64,000 bases of DNA from Arenicellales bacterium. GTDB lineage: Bacteria > Pseudomonadota > Gammaproteobacteria > Arenicellales > JAHEKD01. The notes beneath the pieces are model-generated. The model made no database searches. It saw only the letters and a list, made by a program, of their open reading frames with translations, and had not been told where the DNA came from. The translations under genes and the position numbers were made by a program. The DNA lies in contig JANQSD010000001.1 in assembly GCA_028284225.1 (NCBI GenBank), positions 148,609-212,608 on the forward strand, read 5' to 3'. Of the stretch, positions 56,419 to 64,000 are shown piece after piece. How positions within the stretch are numbered: the stretch's first letter is position 1; every line of letters starts with the position of its first letter.

Positions 56419-57495
56419 ATGTTTTACCGGGAATCAGGCGACTTTAAAACATCTTACCGAGCTGACCAGCAGACGTTCCCACTCAAGCTTGACCGCTGGG
56501 TAGTCTGGTTATTTATTGCGTTTGCTTTTTTGGTGGTGCCGTTTTTAATTAACGATTATTGGGAAAAATCAGTATTGTTGCCGGTTCTGGTTTGGTCCAT
56601 GGCCGCACTGGGGTTGAACATATTAACGGGCTATTGTGGTCAGGTTAGCCTGGGAACAGGCGGATTTATGGCAGTGGGTGCATATGCAAGTTATAAATTG
56701 ACTACAGCCATGCCGGAGTTAAATCTTTTTATTGTCATTATTCTATCAGGCGGCATAACCGCAATGGTGGGTGTGCTATTTGGACTGCCAAGTTTAAGAA
56801 TCAAAGGCTTCTATCTTGCTGTCGCTACTCTGGCGTCACAATTTTTTCTGGTTTGGTTGTTTAATAAAGTGCCCTGGTTTTACAACTATTCAGCTTCCGG
56901 GCAAATAACTGCACCTGAACGAACCATTCTTGGAGTGATTGTCAGTGGCCCCAATGCACCGCCCTGGGCGACATATTTATTTTGCTTAACACTCGTTGTG
57001 ATTTTAGCTATTGTTGCACGAAACCTGACCCGCGGACGAATAGGGCGTTCATGGATGGCAATTCGGGATATGGATATTGCGGCAGAAATTATTGGCGTAC
57101 CGCCATTGGCGGCAAAATTATCAGCCTTCGCTGTGAGTTCATTTTATGTTGGTGTCGCCGGAGCGATGTTCTTCATGATTTATCTGGGTGCGGCCGAACC
57201 TACTGAAGCGTTTGGTATTGATAAGTCGTTTCTGGTTTTGTTCATGATCATTATTGGTGGACTTGGGTCGATAGTCGGTTCATTTATTGGTGCCACCTTT
57301 TTAATACTACTGCCTGTATTATTAAAAAATATTTTGGTTGGCGGTTTTGGTTGGCCGACTGATTTAGTCGCCCACTTGATCTTAATGATCATTGGTGGGC
57401 TAATCATGTTTTTCTTAATTGTAGAACCCCATGGCCTCACACAGCTATGGCGGATCACAAAAGAGAAGCTTAGACTGTGGCCGTTTCCACATTGA
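56419..57495 (+). CDS. livM: ABC transporter permease LivM
   Basis: 358 residues starting on the base after the livH stop. About ten membrane segments, with LNILTGYCGQVSLGTGGFMAVGAYA and the coupling helix region GRSWMAIRDMDIAAEIIGV. It pairs with LivH in the translocation pore. The N-terminal 20 residues are a soluble lead-in. Confidence 0.92.
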   Translation: MFYRESGDFKTSYRADQQTFPLKLDRWVVWLFIAFAFLVVPFLINDYWEKSVLLPVLVWSMAALGLNILTGYCGQVSLGTGGFMAVGAYASYKLTTAMPELNLFIVIILSGGITAMVGVLFGLPSLRIKGFYLAVATLASQFFLVWLFNKVPWFYNYSASGQITAPERTILGVIVSGPNAPPWATYLFCLTLVVILAIVARNLTRGRIGRSWMAIRDMDIAAEIIGVPPLAAKLSAFAVSSFYVGVAGAMFFMIYLGAAEPTEAFGIDKSFLVLFMIIIGGLGSIVGSFIGATFLILLPVLLKNILVGGFGWPTDLVAHLILMIIGGLIMFFLIVEPHGLTQLWRITKEKLRLWPFPH

Positions 57496-57531
57496 GCGGC
57501 TACACAATTTTTTGTTAAACACGGAGGCTAT

Positions 57532-58830
57532 ATGAAATATATAAAACTTCTATTTACTACCGGTGTGACTTTGATTTTTCTGGCGATTTCAACTATGGCA
57601 TCAGCTGAGTTGGTATTTCCATCATTAAGCTACCGAACGGGCCCTTATGCGCCTAACGGCATACAGTTTGCCGACGGTTATGAGGACTATTTTACCTTGC
57701 TTAATGAGCGTGACGGAGGCATCGGTGGTGAACCGATTAAAGTGATTGAATGTGAAACGGGATATAACACTGAGAAAGGTGTTGAATGCTATGAGTCAAC
57801 TAAAGGTCAGGGGGCGTTAGTTTACCAACCACTATCGACAGGGATTACTTATCAGCTGATTCCCAAAGTGACAGCTGACGATATCCCCATGCATTCAATG
57901 GGCTATGGCCGTACTTCTGCCGCTAACGGCAAAGTATTCAGCCATGTGTTCAATTACCCCGGAACTTACTGGGATGCAGCGTCAATTATCATTAAGTACG
58001 TAAGTGATCAGGAAGGCGGTGATTTAAACGGTAAAAAAATCGCATTGGTTTATCACAACTCCGCATACGGTAAAGAACCTATCCGCACATTAGAAGAACT
58101 GTCGAAAAAACATGGTTATGAACTGGTGTTGCTGGCGGTAGACCATCCAGGACAGGAACAAAAATCCCAATGGCTGCAAATTCGACGTGATCGCCCAGAC
58201 TATGTATTAATGTGGGGCTGGGGTGTCATGAATCAGGTTGCAATACAAGAGGCGGCTAACATCCGTTATCCAATGGACAAATTTATTGGTGTCTGGTGGT
58301 CTGCGTCGGAAAATGATGTGTTACCGGCTGGCGATTCAGCCAATGGCTATAAAGCCATAGCCATGCACGGTGTCGGTGATGATTTTCCGATTTATGAGGA
58401 TATGCGTAAACATGTTCTTGATGCAGGTAAGGCGGCAGGCGATGGTTCAAATCTTGGAACAGTGCTTTACAATCGTGGTATGTATGCGGCGATGCTGGCG
58501 GCTGAAGCTGCTAAAACCGCCCAGGAAATCCATGATACAAGAGCACTGACACCATCGCAAATGCGTGATGGCATGGAAGCCTTGAAAATCGATCAGGCCA
58601 GAATGGCGGAACTCGGCTTGCCTAATTTCGGCCCTGAAATTAATGTGACATGTGAAAATCATGGTGGTCCGGGTTTGGGTGCAATCCAGCAATGGGATGC
58701 GGGCGCTAAGCAATGGTCGCTGATCACCGACTTCACCGGCGCTGATCGCGAAATTGTTGACGCACTGATCATGGAAGATTCTGACGCATATGCGGCTGAA
58801 AACAATATCACTCCACGTGATTGCGGGTAA
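57532..58830 (+). CDS. livK: Periplasmic substrate-binding protein of the Liv-type transporter
   Basis: 432 residues with a Sec signal peptide cleaved after ASA (residues ~1-26). Type I periplasmic-binding fold: RTGPYAPNGIQFADGYEDYF, ALVYHNSAYGKEPIRTLEEL and a C-terminal GAIQQWDAGAKQWSLITDF. Ligand is unknown; the acyl-CoA neighbours suggest an organic acid. A strong ribosome site (GGAGG) and a downstream hairpin fit high expression of this component. The livK name reflects role, not proven leucine binding. Confidence 0.88.
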   Translation: MKYIKLLFTTGVTLIFLAISTMASAELVFPSLSYRTGPYAPNGIQFADGYEDYFTLLNERDGGIGGEPIKVIECETGYNTEKGVECYESTKGQGALVYQPLSTGITYQLIPKVTADDIPMHSMGYGRTSAANGKVFSHVFNYPGTYWDAASIIIKYVSDQEGGDLNGKKIALVYHNSAYGKEPIRTLEELSKKHGYELVLLAVDHPGQEQKSQWLQIRRDRPDYVLMWGWGVMNQVAIQEAANIRYPMDKFIGVWWSASENDVLPAGDSANGYKAIAMHGVGDDFPIYEDMRKHVLDAGKAAGDGSNLGTVLYNRGMYAAMLAAEAAKTAQEIHDTRALTPSQMRDGMEALKIDQARMAELGLPNFGPEINVTCENHGGPGLGAIQQWDAGAKQWSLITDFTGADREIVDALIMEDSDAYAAENNITPRDCG

Positions 58831-58843
58831 ACTATTTTGGTAG

Positions 58844-58873
58844 CTGGGCGGTGTTAACATCGCCCAGAATTTT
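58844..58873 (+). terminator. Intra-operon terminator/attenuator between binding protein and livF
   Basis: CTGGGCG (58844-58850) and CGCCCAG (58861-58867) form a perfect 7-bp stem with a 10-base loop followed by AATTTTCT. It probably lets most transcripts end after the abundant binding protein, with read-through to livF. Confidence 0.6.
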
Positions 58874-58880
58874 CTAATAG

Positions 58881-59696
58881 ATGGACCAAGCTCAAATTAA
58901 CGTACTCAGCATAAAAAATATTGAGGTCATTTATGACCATGTCATTCTTGTGCTTAAAGGCGTTTCATTAGAAGTGCCCGAGGGCAGTATTGTTGCGCTC
59001 TTGGGTGCGAACGGTGCCGGCAAAACCACAACGATTAAATCAGTGTCTAATTTGCTTGGGACTGAGCGCGGCGAAGTGACTAAGGGTTCAATAGAATTCA
59101 TGGGTGAGCGGGTTGAAAACCTGTTGCCGTCCGACTTAGTGCATCGCGGTGTGGTTCAGGTCATGGAGGGACGTCATTGCTTTGAGCATTTAACCGTAGA
59201 AGAAAATTTACTAACCGGTGCTTATATTCGCAAAGACGGTCGCCAAAAAATCAACGATGATCTTGAGAAAGTTTATAGCTACTTCCCGCGTTTAAAGGAA
59301 CGTCGTAAAAGCCAGGCTGGTTATACTTCAGGTGGCGAACAACAAATGATTGCCGTTGGCCGTGCGTTAATGGCCAGGCCGAAAGTGATATTGCTGGACG
59401 AACCTTCGATGGGTTTAGCCCCACAATTGGTTGAAGAGATTTTTGAAATCGTCAAGCAGCTTAATGAGACAGAGAAGGTGACTTTCCTTTTGGCCGAGCA
59501 AAATACATTTGTTGCACTACGCTATGCCAGCTACGGTTATATCCTTGAAAATGGCAGAGTAGTCATGGACGGTGAAGCAAAATCCTTAGCCGAAAACGAA
59601 GATGTAAAAGAATTCTACCTGGGACTTAGTGGTGGTGACAAAAAGAACTTTCGCAATGTTAAATCGTACCGTCGTCGTAAACGGTGGCTGGCTTAA
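58881..59696 (+). CDS. livF: ABC transporter ATPase LivF
   Basis: 271 residues. Walker A GANGAGKTT, signature YTSGGEQQMIAVGRALMARP, Walker B VILLDEPSMGL and LAEQNTFVALRYASYGYILENG. A basic C-terminal tail (RRRKRWLA) extends past the usual end. It forms the heterodimeric motor with LivG. Confidence 0.93.
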   Translation: MDQAQINVLSIKNIEVIYDHVILVLKGVSLEVPEGSIVALLGANGAGKTTTIKSVSNLLGTERGEVTKGSIEFMGERVENLLPSDLVHRGVVQVMEGRHCFEHLTVEENLLTGAYIRKDGRQKINDDLEKVYSYFPRLKERRKSQAGYTSGGEQQMIAVGRALMARPKVILLDEPSMGLAPQLVEEIFEIVKQLNETEKVTFLLAEQNTFVALRYASYGYILENGRVVMDGEAKSLAENEDVKEFYLGLSGGDKKNFRNVKSYRRRKRWLA

Positions 59697-59811
59697 ACAT
59701 TAGTGTCTTTCCGAGTGAGTGAGCTTGCGAACGAATCGAGGAATCCTTTAATTCGGATTTTGCTTTGAACAAAATGCAGATTTCATCAAAATCACAAATC
59801 ATGACAATTAG

Positions 59812-59839
59812 ATCCTCACGCCGCTTTGCGGCTCAGGAT
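59812..59839. repeat. Palindromic intergenic repeat upstream of the PaaK-like gene
   Basis: ATCCT-CAC-GCCGC-TTT-GCGGC-TC-AGGAT forms a two-part stem, followed by GACAG. It belongs to the same general class as the other repeats near the Liv genes. The rest of 59697-59853 (such as a CGAATCGAGGAATCC stretch) looks like degenerate related copies. Confidence 0.5.
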
Positions 59840-59853
59840 GACAGGCGTTAGCT

Positions 59854-61083
59854 ATGACAGATTACTATGACAACCTGGAAACCCTGCCTGCTTCAGAGCG
59901 CCAGACTTTGTTGCTGCAGAATTTAAATACCCAAATTAATCACGCTAAAAACAAAGCACCTTACTATCAGCAACATTTGAAGGATTTCGAAAACTTAACA
60001 GATTTAGCACATCTTGCAGAACTCCCTTTAACCCGAAAATCGGAGTTGATAGCACTGCAAAATTCACAACCACCTTTTGGTGGATTAGCATCTGTAGAGC
60101 AAGGCGCTGTTGGCAATATATTTGCTTCGCCGGGCCCAATATATGAACCTAGCACCGCACGAGAAGATTATTGGCGTTTTGCCAGATCAATGTTTGCAGC
60201 TGGATTCAGACAGGGCGATTTAGTCATCAACTGTTTTTCTTATCACCTGAGTCCAGCTGGAGCGATGGGAGAAACGGGTTGTCATGCTTTAGGCTGTGCA
60301 GTCATACCCGCTGGTGTCGGGCAGACTGAACTGCAAGTTCAAACTATAAATGACTTACGTCCCCAGGCCTATGTGGGTACACCTTCGTTCTTGAAAATCA
60401 TTCTGGAAAAGGGTGAGGAACTGGGTAAAGATGTTAGCAGTATTGTTAAGGCCCTGGTCTCTGGGGAAGCATTTCCACCATCAACCAGAGATTTTTTTCA
60501 TGAACAAGCTATCAACGCCGTTCAATGTTATGCCACGGCTGACCTCGGTTTAATCGCTTATGAATCCTCTGCTGAGTCAGGCCTGATTGTTGATGAAGGT
60601 GTATATCTGGAAATTGTCAGGCCGGGTACGGGTGATCCTGTGCCCGATGGTGAAGTGGGCGAAGTGGTGGTGACAAGCTTGAATCCTGATTATCCGCTCA
60701 TTCGATTTGCCACCGGTGATCTATCCGCTACTTTAGAGGGAGAAAGCCCATGTGGTCGCACCAACAGGCGAATCAAAGGTTGGATGGGTAGGGCTGATCA
60801 AACTGCTAAAGTACGCGGTATGTTTGTCAGACCCGAACAAATTAATCAGATTGTTCAGAAGCATTCTGAGATAGAGCGTGCTCGGTTAGTCATTGATTGG
60901 ATTAATGAGAGTGATCAAATGACGCTTTATTGTGAAAGTCCTCAAACCAGCAGTGATCTCAAAGCCTCAATACAGTCGAGTATTCGAGAGGTATGTAAGC
61001 TTAGAGGAGAAGTTGAATTTGTTGAACCAGGATCAATCAAGAACGACGGTGTCGTTATAGAAGACATAAGAAAATACGAGTAG
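59854..61083 (+). CDS. PaaK-like AMP-dependent acyl/aryl-CoA ligase
   Basis: 409 residues of the phenylacetate-CoA ligase type: ASPGPIYEPSTAREDYWRFAR (in part), FSYHLSPAGAMGETGCHALGCAVIPAG, YVGTPSFLKIIL and RFATGDLSA near the hinge. The C-terminal domain (RADQTAKVRGMFVRPEQI) is complete. It should form a CoA thioester from an aromatic or small acid delivered by the transporter. It is separated from livF by repeats. Confidence 0.85.
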   Translation: MTDYYDNLETLPASERQTLLLQNLNTQINHAKNKAPYYQQHLKDFENLTDLAHLAELPLTRKSELIALQNSQPPFGGLASVEQGAVGNIFASPGPIYEPSTAREDYWRFARSMFAAGFRQGDLVINCFSYHLSPAGAMGETGCHALGCAVIPAGVGQTELQVQTINDLRPQAYVGTPSFLKIILEKGEELGKDVSSIVKALVSGEAFPPSTRDFFHEQAINAVQCYATADLGLIAYESSAESGLIVDEGVYLEIVRPGTGDPVPDGEVGEVVVTSLNPDYPLIRFATGDLSATLEGESPCGRTNRRIKGWMGRADQTAKVRGMFVRPEQINQIVQKHSEIERARLVIDWINESDQMTLYCESPQTSSDLKASIQSSIREVCKLRGEVEFVEPGSIKNDGVVIEDIRKYE

Positions 61084-61114
61084 GAATCTATTTTGTTATC
61101 TATGATTGTGCGTC

Positions 61115-61135
61115 ATTCCGGACTTGGTCCGGAAT
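61115..61135. repeat. Short perfect palindrome upstream of the CaiB-like gene
   Basis: ATTCCGGAC-TTG-GTCCGGAAT is a perfect 9-bp stem with a 3-base loop, within CGTCATTCC...GGAATCTCCC. The sequence form is that of a common dispersed genomic repeat; it might also act as a weak terminator. Confidence 0.55.
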
Positions 61136-61160
61136 CTCCCTAAGCAATAGGGAAATTCAA

Positions 61161-62198
61161 ATGTTGCTAAAAGGTGTCCGTGTCATAGACCTTTCCCAAT
61201 ACATCCCCGGGCCTTATTTAACAAGAATACTGGCCGATTTGGGAGCGGATGTAATTAAAATCGAACCCCCCTTTGGTGATCCGATGCGATATTTTGGTTC
61301 GGATAATTCTAGCCTGTCAGAATCTTATTGTTGGTTAAACCGGGGCAAAAAAGTATCGATCTTAGATTTGAAAACTGATGAGGGTTCACAAAAACTAAAT
61401 GAATTAATAGTACGTGCAGATATTCTAATAGATGGGTTCAGACCGGGAGTGATGCCGAGGTTAGGATTTGATCAGGAACAATTAAAAACCCTTAACTCGA
61501 GGTTGATTTATTGTGCGTTGACAGGTTACGGGCAAACCGGCCCAAATGCACAAAGTGCCGGGCATGATCTCGGATATTGCTCAATGGCAGGCGTATTAAG
61601 TTCATATGATAATAAGAAACCAATAATTTTTTACCCACCATTAGCTGATCATGTCGGCGCCATTCAAGCGAGCAATAGTATTTTGGCTGCTTTATATGCA
61701 AGAGAAAAATCAGGGCAGGGCTGTTTTATTGATGCGAGTTTGTATGAACCCTTATTGAATTGGAATTATCTGGTCAAGTCTGATTATATTTCTCAGGTAC
61801 TAGGCGGTGAGGTTGCCTACTATAATGTTTATCAAACAGCCGATGGTCGATTTATCACCCTATCGGCCCTGGAGAAAAAATTCTGGAAAATTTTTTGTGA
61901 AATGGTTGATAAACCAAATTGGGTTGATCGTCATTCGGATTCAATGCCACAAACTGGACTAGTTGCTGAATTGAGTGATTTGTTTAAAACTAATACACAA
62001 TCTTACTGGAATGAGTTGTTTGCCAATGCTGATTGCTGTTATGAGCCGGTACCGGTTATGGATGAAATAACACAGCATCTACAAACCCGATCCCGAAACG
62101 TAATCGGTCATTATCCGAATTTAATCGATGATCAGCGCTTAACAGCAAAATCCGAGTTGATGGAAATTACCGAATTAAAAGATTTAAACTGGAACTAA
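61161..62198 (+). CDS. CaiB/BaiF-family protein, alpha-methylacyl-CoA racemase-like
   Basis: 345 residues of the class III CoA-transferase fold: GVRVIDLSQYIPGPYLTRILADLGADVIKIE, LNRGKKVSILDLK, GFRPGVMPRLGFD, then SAGHDLGYCSMAGVLSS and a later ADHVGAIQA. The His of AGHD and the Asp of AD-VG match the racemase catalytic pair, so an AMACR-like epimerase is favoured over a CoA-transferase. It lies 2 bases from the next thioesterase. Confidence 0.82.
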   Translation: MLLKGVRVIDLSQYIPGPYLTRILADLGADVIKIEPPFGDPMRYFGSDNSSLSESYCWLNRGKKVSILDLKTDEGSQKLNELIVRADILIDGFRPGVMPRLGFDQEQLKTLNSRLIYCALTGYGQTGPNAQSAGHDLGYCSMAGVLSSYDNKKPIIFYPPLADHVGAIQASNSILAALYAREKSGQGCFIDASLYEPLLNWNYLVKSDYISQVLGGEVAYYNVYQTADGRFITLSALEKKFWKIFCEMVDKPNWVDRHSDSMPQTGLVAELSDLFKTNTQSYWNELFANADCCYEPVPVMDEITQHLQTRSRNVIGHYPNLIDDQRLTAKSELMEITELKDLNWN

Positions 62199-62200
62199 AA

Positions 62201-62662
62201 ATGAGCAATAAATTCATTGTCAGTGATCCCAACTATAAGCAAAAAGTCATTAATAGTTTTAACCGCCAAGATGTTATGCATACCATCAATGCAAGTATTG
62301 TTGATGTGCAGCCGGGTTATGTGGAAATTACATTTCCTTATTCTAAGTCATTAACCCAACAGCATGATTTTATTCATGCAGGTATTGTCTCAACGGTAGT
62401 GGATAGTGCTTGTGGTTACTCGGCATTTTCATTAATGCCTGAAGAGGCGGGTATACTTACAATAGAATTCAAGGTCAATTTATTGTCACCGGCAAAGGGG
62501 GAGTGGTTTCAAGCGATTGGAAAGGTCAAAAAACCGGGTCGAACAATAACTGTATCTGAAGGGGAGTTATATGCCCATCAGGGCGACACTCGAAAGTTAG
62601 TAGCCACCATGGTCGGTACGTTGATGACTATTAACGACCCCAGTGGTCAAATTAAAGGTTAA
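62201..62662 (+). CDS. PaaI-type thioesterase
   Basis: 153-residue hotdog protein with QQHDFIHAGIVSTVVDSACGYSAFS and EFKVNLLSPAKGEW. It is the second thioesterase of the acyl-CoA run. It is tightly spaced after the CaiB-like gene and upstream of the iron alcohol dehydrogenase. Confidence 0.85.
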   Translation: MSNKFIVSDPNYKQKVINSFNRQDVMHTINASIVDVQPGYVEITFPYSKSLTQQHDFIHAGIVSTVVDSACGYSAFSLMPEEAGILTIEFKVNLLSPAKGEWFQAIGKVKKPGRTITVSEGELYAHQGDTRKLVATMVGTLMTINDPSGQIKG

Positions 62663-62666
62663 GTCT

Positions 62667-63971
62667 ATGAGTTGTCAATATTTTCAACATTGCGAGCACG
62701 GCGCCGATACATTCACGGTAATGATGCCCAAACTGACATTTGGGCGTGGTTGTTTGGTTGAGGCAGGTACGCGTGCGTTAACCTGGGGAATGAAGCGAAT
62801 AGCCTTGTTTGCTGATCCAGCATTAGTTAACGGGGTCTATGTCAATACGGTTGCCAATTCTCTCAAACAAGCCAATATCGACTTCGCCATTTTCAGTGAC
62901 ATCCGTATTGAGCCTGATGATGCAACTGTCATTTCAGCGGCAAAATTTCTGAGCGACGGAAGTTTTAATGGTGTCATCTCAGTAGGCGGTGGTTCAACTA
63001 TCGATACTGCAAAAGCGGGGATGGCATACTCACTTTATCCAGCTGAATTTCTGGATTATTTTGGCCCGCCAATTGGTGCAGGCCAACCCATTCCCGGCCC
63101 ACTATTACCTCATTTGGCCTGCCCTACAACTTCGGGTACAGGTTCTGAATGTACTTCTGTCTCTGTGATTCGAATTAACGATTTGAATTGCAAATTCGTT
63201 ATTGGCAGTCCCTATATGTTGCCTAGTGAAGCTTTAGTCGATCCGGTTTGCACCCAAACTCTGCCGGCTAATATTGTTGCTTCCACGGGTTTTGATCTTT
63301 TATGCCATGCTATCGAATGCTATACAGCTCGTGCCTATACACGTTGGGACAGAATAGAGGACCCACGTAAACGGCCATTACTCCAGGGTGCAAATCCATG
63401 GAGTGACATGGCCGCTTCAAAAGCGTTGGACATTGTTGGTAAATATATTGTTCGTGGTGTGGCAGATGCCGAGGATTCTGAAGCGATGGATAATTTAATG
63501 TGGGGCGCAACCTTGGCGGGAATGGCATTCGGTAATTCCGGTACTCATTTGCCTCATGCTATGTCTTATGGCGTTACCCATTTAATGTCTGATATCACTA
63601 CTGATGGTTATCAAGTCGAATCACCGTTTGTACCACATGGCTTTAGCGTGGTGGTGAGTGCTCCCTCTATATTCCGTTATATGGCAGAAGGTGCGCCGGA
63701 GCGACACCTGCAGGCAGCTAATTATTTAGGCGCGGATATGACCGATGCAACACCGAATGATGCTGGAGAGATAGTCGCTAAGCGAATCATTGAGCTAATG
63801 AAAGGAACATCAGCGCCCAATGGACTGAGTGGTGTCGGCTTTGATATTGATGACGTTAAGGCTATGTCCGAGTCTTCGATTCGCCAGGCTCGTGCCATTG
63901 CCAATGCGCCTAAAGTTGCTAACCAGGCTGACATTGAAAGTATCTATGCGGATGCGATTAGTTATTGGTGA
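62667..63971 (+). CDS. Iron-containing alcohol dehydrogenase, ADHFE1-like
   Basis: 434 residues from ATG 62667, four bases after the thioesterase stop; an upstream GTG would overlap that gene. NAD-binding GGGSTIDTAKAG, PTTSGTGSECTSVSV, the metal-binding histidines in GFDLLCHAIECY and THLPHAMSYG, and VPHGFSVVVSAPSIF are present. It resembles the hydroxyacid-oxoacid transhydrogenase branch, which oxidises 4-hydroxybutyrate-type acids with 2-oxoglutarate. The substrate is an inference. Confidence 0.87.
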   Translation: MSCQYFQHCEHGADTFTVMMPKLTFGRGCLVEAGTRALTWGMKRIALFADPALVNGVYVNTVANSLKQANIDFAIFSDIRIEPDDATVISAAKFLSDGSFNGVISVGGGSTIDTAKAGMAYSLYPAEFLDYFGPPIGAGQPIPGPLLPHLACPTTSGTGSECTSVSVIRINDLNCKFVIGSPYMLPSEALVDPVCTQTLPANIVASTGFDLLCHAIECYTARAYTRWDRIEDPRKRPLLQGANPWSDMAASKALDIVGKYIVRGVADAEDSEAMDNLMWGATLAGMAFGNSGTHLPHAMSYGVTHLMSDITTDGYQVESPFVPHGFSVVVSAPSIFRYMAEGAPERHLQAANYLGADMTDATPNDAGEIVAKRIIELMKGTSAPNGLSGVGFDIDDVKAMSESSIRQARAIANAPKVANQADIESIYADAISYW

Positions 63972-64000
63972 TGATTTGTAATGTAAAAAGTCGTAATACA

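Overview
The window reads as a chromosomal segment of a marine-type gammaproteobacterium with moderate to low GC. The gammaproteobacterial placement rests on a dapA-bamC pair, a single-chain ~1300-residue PurL, an E. coli-type PurB and AmpD. I see no rRNA, tRNA, CRISPR array, integrase or transposase. Gene names were assigned by reading motifs and overall family resemblance; no database search was run.

Region 1 (1-20430) is built around methylated amines and glutamine chemistry. It holds an Amt-type transporter, a small membrane protein, a glutamine-synthetase (GS)-like enzyme and a three-gene split glutamate-synthase set (GlxB/GlxC/GlxD = MgsA/MgsB/MgsC type). These are followed by an orphan 129-residue protein, a trimethylamine monooxygenase (Tmm) and PEP carboxylase. 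Next come an Lrp-type regulator with a large perfect palindrome over its promoter, a second GS-like gene overlapping a MetX-like alpha/beta hydrolase, and an XRE-cupin regulator. A second GlxB-GlxC-GlxD set follows, linked to a GlnT/GmaS-type enzyme (gamma-glutamylmethylamide synthetase). The second set matches the biosynthetic half of the N-methylglutamate pathway. The oxidative half (mgdABCD) and TMAO demethylase are not in the window.

Region 2 (19858-46384) is mostly housekeeping: ampD, a murA with Asp in place of the fosfomycin-target Cys, an ectoine-hydrolase (DoeA)-like gene, a membrane sulfatase-fold protein and a PduO-type cobalamin adenosyltransferase. It continues with dapA, bamC, purL, an EamA transporter, an isoquinoline-oxidoreductase-like molybdoenzyme with a dihaem cytochrome, pyrD, rluF-like, purB, a small kinase-fold protein, a fused indolepyruvate:ferredoxin oxidoreductase, an MFS carrier and a HAD hydrolase.

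Region 3 (46400-48800) is the most unusual part. Two tandem paralogues (194 and 192 residues) carry an N-terminal region resembling nitrile-hydratase-type leader peptides and a Ser/Thr/Gly-rich centre with a single conserved Cys. The second overlaps a glycosyltransferase whose DxH and E-x3-R motifs recall polypeptide GalNAc-transferases. The duplication unit (~810 bp) also copied the 5' end of the glycosyltransferase, leaving a frameshifted remnant. I propose a candidate glycosylated-peptide (RiPP-like) system.

Region 4 (48900-64000) is acyl-CoA and transport metabolism. It has an SMP-30 lactonase-like gene, an AhpD-like protein, a thiolase and a thioesterase, then a long co-directional run: acyl-CoA synthetase (apparently with an AUU start), LivG, LivH, LivM, a periplasmic binding protein, LivF, a PaaK-like AMP ligase, a CaiB/AMACR-type protein, a thioesterase and an ADHFE1-like iron alcohol dehydrogenase. 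Several gaps in this part carry short dispersed palindromic repeats.
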